This document shows positions 57,540 through 64,000 of a DNA stretch of 64,000 bases, piece by piece. Numbering within the stretch: position 1 is the first letter of the stretch; each line of letters begins with the position of its first letter. A program made the position numbers and the translations under genes. Origin of the DNA: Beroe forskalii (Eukaryota > Ctenophora > Nuda > Beroida > Beroidae); assembly GCA_011033025.1 (NCBI GenBank), contig WFMF01000275.1, positions 1 through 64,000 of the forward strand. The letters are read 5' to 3'. Under the pieces are notes generated by a model that had not been told where the DNA came from, searched no databases, and saw only the letters and a list, made by a program, of their open reading frames with translations.

Positions 57540-57970
57540 TCCTGTTCCACTTTCCCCACTCACCTGTAAAGTCTTGTTGGCAATAGAATTCCATCTAAAT
57601 TATAACAAATAAATGTCTAGATCATTATAAAAATCAATTGTTATTGTTGTACCACTTTACCCCACAATGGGTAAAATATACAAAATATGACTGTCCCACT
57701 TTACCCAGTGGCTTTTATTGCATGAAATACTGTTGGGGTGTTGCTTTGGAAAATTTTCGAAAATTTGTCCCACTTCTTACCCCACATCTGTCTTATGCAT
57801 CATTTTGACAGTGTTCTCTTACTCAGTGTAGTCTTCACCATAGCTTTGCATAGGTGAAGGTTTTTTGAAATTTCGTTAAGTGTCCCACTTTCCCCCCAGG
57901 TGTTCCATTTCACCCCAATTTGTCCCTCTTTACCTCCTGTCCCACTCCACCCCGTTTTACCCTACAGTAC
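57540..57970. repeat. Scattered CCCACTTTACCCC motif region
   Basis: GTCCCACTTTACCC and close variants (CCACTTTCCCC, CCACTTCTTACCCC) recur about eight times in 430 bp at irregular spacing. Possibly a decayed dispersed repeat. It lies in CAPZB intron 1. Confidence 0.55.
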
Positions 57971-58858
57971 AGTGATCAAAAAAGTCGATGTGATATCCTT
58001 CAAATCGAGATTTCAGCGTCGAAAAATTCGCTTTTTTAGATAAATTTGACAATTTTAGACCATTTTCATTGTGCAATTGAATAAGAAAATCGTCGGGTCT
58101 GCCTACGGTGTAGGCCTCCGGCAGTTGGGGGCCCGCCCCCCAAACCCCCTGAGTCGTTGAACCTCAGTACTCAAACTCCCTTTCCAGCCACCCCTGGATT
58201 CTAGTCCTCCATTTTTCAATCTTTTTGCATGAAATTTTCAGAATCGCTTTGAAACTAAATTTCGCACTTATGTTGCTAAGTAAAATTTTGAGTGGCCCCA
58301 AAAAAATTTTTTTGGTCCTCTGACCAAAAATCCCCTGGAATTTTTGGTAAGAGGTAGAGACACTTTTGAAAAAATATGCCCATTTTGGGCTCGGCCCCAC
58401 GGCGACGTCCTGGTGGGTCTGGGGGTACCAAACCTGGCCAAAAAGTTGGCTCACGGGTGTAACTTTTGGGTCAACCATTAATTATCTCAGAAACGTGTTT
58501 TCCAAAGAATTTGGGTTGAAACCCCTCCCCTCCCCTTAATTGAGGTTATTGTAGATGGACAATGCTCATCGACAATAACCTCATTTAGTTAGCTGTGATC
58601 AGTAAGGTGCCAGATGAAGCATAATTTCTGACTGCTTGACGCTTTGCTCATCCAATCAGAGGACAGAAATTATAAAAAGATAAAATGAGAAATCTATTCA
58701 TTAGATTTAATTGATCGATTGCTTGGCTGACTGACTGACTGACTGATGGATAGTCAACCAGATGGACAAACAGACTGACTGGCAGTCAGACAAGTCAGGC
58801 AGACAGATGATTGATTCATTGATTCTATACCGAATATCTAGTAAAACTGCATTTACAG
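57971..58858. other. Rest of CAPZB intron 1
   Basis: Contains GGCCTCCGGCAG/GGGGGCCCGCCCCCC repeat-like sequence at 58,110-58,150, a hairpin GAGGTTATTGT/ACAATAACCTC at 58,544-58,586, and (TGAC)n at about 58,725-58,745. No exon was recognised before 58,859. Confidence 0.45.
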
Positions 58859-58984
58859 AATAAAGACTACCTGCTATGTGATTATAACCGTGATGGGGAC
58901 TCATATAGATCTCCCTGGAGTAATGAGTATGACCCACCTATTGAGGATGGTAGTGTGCCAAGTCCTAAACTTCGTAACTTAGAG
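58859..58984 (+). CDS. CAPZB: F-actin-capping protein subunit beta, exon 2
   Basis: Acceptor TTTACAG, donor TTAGAG|GTTCGA. Encodes [20 protein letters not shown], then [20 protein letters not shown] and LE. This is the invariant [19 protein letters not shown] block of the beta subunit. 126 nt, phase 0 on both sides; the length up to KDY agrees exactly with human. Confidence 0.95.
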
Positions 58985-59139
58985 GTTCGATCAATATAAT
59001 ATTATGAACATCATATAACTTCTTTGGTAGCTGTAGAACAAATATGTAGAACAAATATCTTCTAATAACTGATAGCTTTTTGCTTCCAGTGCATAAAATA
59101 ATTTCTGCTCATGAATTTTCTGGTGAAAGGTATATATCT

Positions 59140-59420
59140 AATGAATGAATAATTTTCTTTATTCTCTTCTTAGCTCAGCGAATTGAAACGAATTTTTTCT
59201 GAAATTCATGATTAATTTCGTCGAGACTTCAACGTCATCAGGAAATCTCAAATTTGATTGTATAAAGTAGTGTTGTAAAGTTAAACTTTACAACACTACT
59301 TTATACAATCAAATTTGAGATTTCCTGATGACGTTGAAGTCTCAACGAAATTAATTGAACTTCAGAAAAAGTTCGTTTCACTTCGCTGGGCTAAGAAGAA
59401 AATGAAGAAAATTATTCATT
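59140..59420. repeat. Foldback made of two inverted copies of the hammerhead-type repeat
   Basis: The left half is the reverse complement of the right half around 59,280-59,286 (arms about 135 bp). Each half contains ACAACACTACTTTATACAAT, the core CTGATGA (59,325-59,331 on plus; 59,235-59,241 on minus), a stem II GTTGA/TCAAC and GAAA. CTGATGA is the exact hammerhead consensus, though stem II starts with a C-C opposition. It lies in CAPZB intron 2. Confidence 0.8.
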
Positions 59421-59634
59421 CTATTATGCAGCTCATAAACAATTATCCGATATTTCAGTTAAGTATATCTAATGACTTAATAATGAGTAGTGAGTGTTTT
59501 TGAAATTTACTGTATAGTATTGAAACTTTTTAGTGTCAGGATACCTTCCAGAGGAGATACCAGGATGTAATGAAGTATTTTGCTGGTTATATGCTGGTAT
59601 TAGTTAGCTGATATTAATATAGATTCCTTGTCAG

Positions 59635-59741
59635 AAAAGAAGCAAATATGCATTTGATGTGTACAGGAACAATATTTCGAAGGGGCATCAGCAGCTGCTA
59701 CTTCTGGGATATGGGAGGAGAGGCTTCTTTTGGTTTTGCTG
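59635..59741 (+). CDS. CAPZB: F-actin-capping protein subunit beta, exon 3 (with frame lesions)
   Basis: Acceptor TTGTCAG, donor GCTG|GTTAGAG. The first frame gives KRSKYAFDVYRN (human AFDQYRD). After two small shifts it gives GISSCYFWDMGGEASFGFAG (human GVSSVYLWDLDHGFAG). The read sequence lacks two bases relative to an open frame, one near AGGAACAATA and one in the following GGGG run. With two bases restored the phase would fit exon 4. Assembly error is as likely as true decay. Confidence 0.75.
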
Positions 59742-60102
59742 GTTAGAGATCTGAGATATGTTTTGACAGTTTATTTGATGGCAGATCTACTATTCTCATT
59801 TTTTTCCACTCACCATAGTCAATTAACTTTTTGAATATTGAGTACAATCAGTATTAGTAAGATTTCAACTGGTGCCCATGGTGTCCTGACCCTAGTCTAT
59901 GCTATGTAAGTATGTATGCCCAGATTTTATGGAAGTAATATATCATCCTTTTCCATGCTGACAATGGGTGGCATATTGCATAACTTAACTAGAATTTTGG
60001 TTGTTTATCAATTGCTTACTAAAGTTAGTGCCAGGCTGCATTGACGCATTGTTGACACAGAAAGAATATATAACGTTGAATTTCCCTTTTGGCTTTACGC
60101 AG

Positions 60103-60185
60103 GTGCTATACTATTCAAAAAGACTGGTGATGGAAGGAAGGGGTTCAAAGGGCCTGGACCATATCTGTCATTGAGGTTCAAGAAG
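60103..60185 (+). CDS. CAPZB: F-actin-capping protein subunit beta, exon 4 (with frame lesion)
   Basis: After TTTACGCAG the frame gives AILFKKTGDGRKGFKG (human VILIKKAGDGSKKIKG). Then, one base out of frame after a GGG run, it gives AWTISVIEVQE (human CWDSIHVVEVQE). The exon is one base short of an open frame, again at a G run. The likely donor is GAAG|GTTTGC; the phase to exon 5 does not close without a further small change. Confidence 0.72.
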
Positions 60186-60309
60186 GTTTGCCCCCTGGGT
60201 CCTGACTCCAAACTTCCTAGGATTTACTTACCTATGACTTTCCAATTTTACTACCGAATCACTGTATAATGTAATAATTGAGGATCTAGACTCGAATTAC
60301 CTCCCATAG

Positions 60310-60420
60310 ACCGCTGGGAGAAGTGCTCACTACAAGCTTATCTCTACCGTGATGCTGTGGATAGTGAACAACAATGAGAAAAGTGGCACAATGGACCTGG
60401 GGGGTTCTCTCTCAAGACAG
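60310..60420 (+). CDS. CAPZB: F-actin-capping protein subunit beta, exon 5
   Basis: Acceptor CTCCCATAG, donor CAAGACAG|GTATAT. Encodes [20 protein letters not shown] and [16 protein letters not shown], which matches human GRTAHYKLTSTVMLW...GTMNLGGSLTRQ and ends at the same residue as the human exon. The C-terminal exons (MEKDETVSD... onward, including the actin-binding tentacle) were not found before the window end, so the gene probably continues beyond 64,000 or is truncated. Confidence 0.92.
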
Positions 60421-62857
60421 GTATATCAGTTGTGTAACCTGTTGCCAACAACACGATTGCAACATTATTTGCCTGAAGCAACTTTGCTGCTACCTCAATA
60501 CTTTAATACTGTAGAAAATTATTTTGTTTGTGGAATGATAATTTTGCACTGTTATTCAGTGGAGACCATAAAGGCAAAGCCAAACTTACATGGTTGCTAA
60601 AATAAGCTTGGGAGGGGTTTTACCCCGCTTGCTTTTCCCCCGGGTTTTAAACCGGAAAAGGTTTTTTCAAAATTTTTGGAAATTACCCCATTGGGTTTTA
60701 AAAAAGGGCCAAAGGGCCCGGGGTTTGCTCAGGGAGGAGGGAGAATGAATGAGTGCGAAGTGCAGCTCCAGAGATGCTACCTGGACTCACACCGCGCCAC
60801 AGAGGCGCAGCACTTCAAAACAGCAATACAACCCCAATTATATATTATCCACACTCCCAGGTCAAAAACCGATATTAATTGTTTCTTTGATAATACCTGC
60901 ATTGTGCCTAACACAAAAGGCTCAATACTTAGCACCATGAACAATATACCTGGCATGCAGCCAGGCTAAATGATAATTAAGTAATTATTAATGGAAAAGT
61001 TGCAGTTGAAATGCATTCATTACCTTGGACCATCGGAATCGATTCATGTTGGAGAGGGCAAACAAATGGCGGTGCGATAAGGAGAAACTAAATATTGAGT
61101 AGGCCGTACACGGGCTCCAAATATGGCATGATAACAAGAGGTCACGTGACCAGAGCCACGTGATGACGAAATAACCACACAAACCAAGGTGGGGGTGTAC
61201 GTTATCTCCTGGAAATCATGACGTCAAATCTCCTGCAGTATATTATATTAGATAGAATGATGAGTGTGAGTGTGTGGTTATCAGTAATGTGATATGGTAA
61301 AAACACCACCCCCAAACTGCACGTTAAAGACACCTTGCACTGACATGGCCCAGTTCCGGCTGGGATTGAACTTCACAGTTTACAATCTACCATTACATAA
61401 GTTAATTTAAACAGGTAAAAGGTCATATCCGGGATAGGTTGTATCCGGGATCAGGATATTACACTGTACTTGGATACAGGATATTACACTGTACTAGAAA
61501 AGGAGAAAGGATGTCAGAATGATGTCCTGACTCGTGAAGTCACCATGAATATCGAATACTTTAATAAGAGTGCGCGGAATTCAGTAATTTTGGACGGTGA
61601 TCTGGTATATCCATTTTATGATATTTACGGTAGGAATCTGCAAGGAAGGTCATGATCAAATGCAACCCAATTAGCGCTATTATCTTCTAATCTTTACTTT
61701 CATAATCCAACCATCTAGATTATTGATTCCCACGGTCCAACATACGGACACTTCAGTGCAAAATTACAGCAACCTTGAACCATACCCTCCTATTCAAAAG
61801 TATTTAAATTACAAAATTACATTCCATATCTACCATGCTACATTCTATCATATAGGTATCTACAATTCTAACCTTGTGACAGTCTGAGAATTTGATGACA
61901 CACACGCACAAGAAAACACGGAAAATAGAGAAGGTAAAGACGGAGCATATGGCAGGTTCTCACAGCCAGCTCATCCCTCCTCCTCCCTTCTCAGGAGTAG
62001 AGATTGCAGCCGGTAATTAATTAATTATCAAGGTGGAATCACCCCCCGGAACTATATGTTGTGCTGATGTAACAAGGGTGGGAAACATCCTGACAGAGAG
62101 TGTGGGTGACATAATCATCGGATTATTTTAATAACAAATCATGAGCTACCTCCTCGGTATTAAAATCTATGGCACAGTCATCAGAGTGTGTTGAACTTGA
62201 ATCGTGCCAATTGTTTTATCGCAAGATATACGATCACACGACTTCAAACTTCCAACTTTCTAAGCGTCATAACTTTTGAATGGTTTGAGCTAGTCTCTAG
62301 AGAGATGACCTTGGTTGCCGTATGTCAAAAATCTTGATGGCATTCAAAATAAAGCGAGGCTAATGGCCGAAGGGGTACATAATAGGAATGAAATGGATGG
62401 GGAACTGCAATGAGTGGGTAAACAGGTAAGACATTACTGGATAATATTGGCCTTACGCTCTAGAAGTGTAGATCACGCGCGAGCAAAAAAAGGTTGCCAC
62501 CTTTTTTGGGAAAATGTGCGTTTTGGGGGCTTGGATGGGAGCTGTACTCCCCCCCCCCCTCTACACCGGGGCACCACCCCAGACCCATTACCACTTGTGA
62601 CCACACGTCACGTAACGCGCGATATGATAATTATATCGGTAAGTTTTAAATCCACGAAATTTAATAATAAACAAATCTGACTACCATCAGTTAAAATTAT
62701 TTGCATTTGGCAGACTAATTACTTCATAACTCACTAGATTAATAACATTTGGTTATGGAGTATCATTGATACGTGGCATATTGCAAATTTAAACAGCTGA
62801 AAAAAGCCTGCTCTCATCAGCTTCTAATCAATTTTCGATCCTAGTTTTATTGATTAA
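60421..62857. other. Unassigned region downstream of CAPZB exon 5
   Basis: No further CAPZB exon recognised. Two overlapping open frames at 60,676-60,969 and one at 61,470-61,655 have no recognisable domain. An AAAAGGGCCAAAGGGCCC stretch at 60,700-60,720 is low-complexity. Confidence 0.4.
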
Positions 62858-63352
62858 CTAGCAGGCCCGTTGGGCCTGCAAGCACAAAGCTCACTCGGCG
62901 CTGCTACGCAGCACCTTTTTCGCAAATTGATTGCACACTTTTTAAACCTTAAATTGCTCTTAACGGTTAATTTCACAACTGCAGTTACAACTGTTATCAC
63001 CGACTAAGTATTGATTATCGGCCGACCTCGGCCACAATTTTATGAAAAAAATCCATCTGAAATATCCTCCGTTATTCAGCTTATGCCCATTCTCCATCTT
63101 GAGATCGTGAATTTGAAGTTTAGAAATCGTCAAATTTTCAAAAACTACAGCACATCATTAAACAGTAGCAGCATAATAGAACGCGCTCTCAAAGAACTGA
63201 TTATAATCTGCACGTGCACAAGAATTAGTTTCCATAGCAACGGCACCAATATGCACCATTTAGCCTTAATTTCTCTTGATATTTACTTGGCAAGCTCAAA
63301 AAAATTTACAGCGATGGGGAAAAAAACGCGAAACTTCACTTTATATATAAGA
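62858..63352 (-). mobile_element. Non-autonomous Helitron 2
   Basis: Minus strand 5' TCTTATATATAAAGTGAAG, 3' hairpin GCAGGCCC/GGGCCTGC running into CTAG, then T. It closely matches Helitron 1 (54,924) with a small insertion near 63,005 and an ACAGCGATGGGGAAAAAAAC difference at the 5' side. No coding capacity. Confidence 0.85.
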
Positions 63353-63675
63353 CTAGCAGGCCCGTTGGGCCTGCAAATACACAGCTCACTCGGCGCTGCT
63401 ACGCAGCACCTCGTTCGCAAATTTTCATATTAATTGAAAATGAATACTTTTTACCGCATCAAAAAATTCCAAATCGTATCAAAAGTTATAACGGATCAAC
63501 GTATTCAAAACAGCATGAAACAGAAATGAACGCGCACGCGCAATATGTAACCATAGCAACGCGCGCGCATATATCCATACTTCACGTGCACGCTTCAAAA
63601 TGTGTCTACAAAAGGACAAAAAACGTGACGGACGTACAATATACGTATATACAGAGGTTGCGAAATTATATAAGA
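63353..63675 (-). mobile_element. Non-autonomous Helitron 3, in tandem with Helitron 2
   Basis: Its CTAG end (63,353-63,356) directly touches the TC start of Helitron 2, so the two are head-to-tail without a spacer. It shares the 3' 70 bp (hairpin, CACTCGGCGCTGCTACGCAG and TTCGCAAATTT on plus) and the 5' TCTTATATAATTTCGC, but the interior is different. Confidence 0.78.
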
Positions 63676-64000
63676 GACTAGACAACGAAAGTCATGTAGG
63701 AAATATTATAAACTTTTAGCTCGGAAAACGATTGGTTTTAAAGTATTGACCGTGCCCTTGTGTTATTGATCGGAAATCAGTGGTTTTAGACAATTAGACA
63801 ATGCTGTTGAGGGTGGTTACCATAAGATTAACTTTTTATGGCATTTTAATTGCAATTTGATTGAAGACCACATCAAATCTTTATTGGTAACTGCGGCGTT
63901 ATTTTACTTTAGTATCATCAATAATTGAATTCGTGATGTTTCGGACCAACAACTCCAGGCTTACAAAAGCAAAAGGCGATGACGCAACTGATTACACCAC
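63676..64000. other. Unassigned end of window
   Basis: No gene or repeat recognised in the last 325 bases. Confidence 0.4.

Noticed and set aside
60676..60969. 97-codon open frame as a further CAPZB exon
   Set aside because: It has no similarity to the CAPZB C terminus and begins in low-complexity AAAGGGCC sequence.

Overview
The window is nuclear DNA from an invertebrate animal. Genes have spliced exons with GT/AG junctions and encode animal housekeeping proteins. The rest is AT-rich and loaded with minisatellites, MITEs, Helitrons and non-LTR retrotransposons. No prokaryotic operons, rRNA or CRISPR arrays were seen. The phylum cannot be fixed by reading alone; a sponge, cnidarian or other non-vertebrate metazoan would fit.

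Layout. 1-775: unassigned. 785-11515: a huge 26-bp minisatellite. 11516-15461: unassigned. 15462-17768 (minus): an intact, intronless ADAR with three dsRNA-binding domains. 18843-19660: two small minisatellites. 20044-24571 (minus): a three-exon homologue of the spliceosomal protein C9orf78/TLS1; its large intron holds a MITE and an 18-bp minisatellite. 25280-26310: a CpG-rich repeat patch followed by CCCTAA-like sequence. 26575-33286 (minus): a four-exon homologue of ARL2BP; intron 3 is a MITE nest and intron 1 carries overlapping palindromes built from a 29-bp minisatellite. 34736-35519 (minus): two-exon ATP synthase subunit c. 37434-43290: LINE scraps, a Ras-like first exon, a TTAA-flanked element and dispersed repeats. 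45071-45343: a Merlin-like transposase scrap. 45985-51300: two dead LINEs, one split by a TIR element. 51372-54798: a Polinton-like palindromic element whose empty site is preserved nearby. 54924-55422: a Helitron ending 20 bp before the start codon of an F-actin capping protein beta gene (CAPZB), whose first five coding exons run on the plus strand to 60420. 62858-63675: two more Helitrons.

The genes have unrelated housekeeping roles (RNA editing, splicing, cilia/mitochondria, respiration, actin) and show no functional cluster. The more unusual content is non-coding: (a) three or four repeats that fold on paper as hammerhead ribozymes with CUGAnGA/GAAA cores and complementary stem I arms, in a dispersed family next to LINEs and inside CAPZB introns; (b) a Polinton-like element with a 6-bp target duplication checked against a paralogous empty site in the same window; (c) three minisatellites with different unit lengths that share a GGTGTCA core; (d) long transcribed inverted repeats in introns, lying near an ADAR gene. 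Single-base gaps in CAPZB exons, two of them at G runs, suggest either uncorrected long-read errors or decay.
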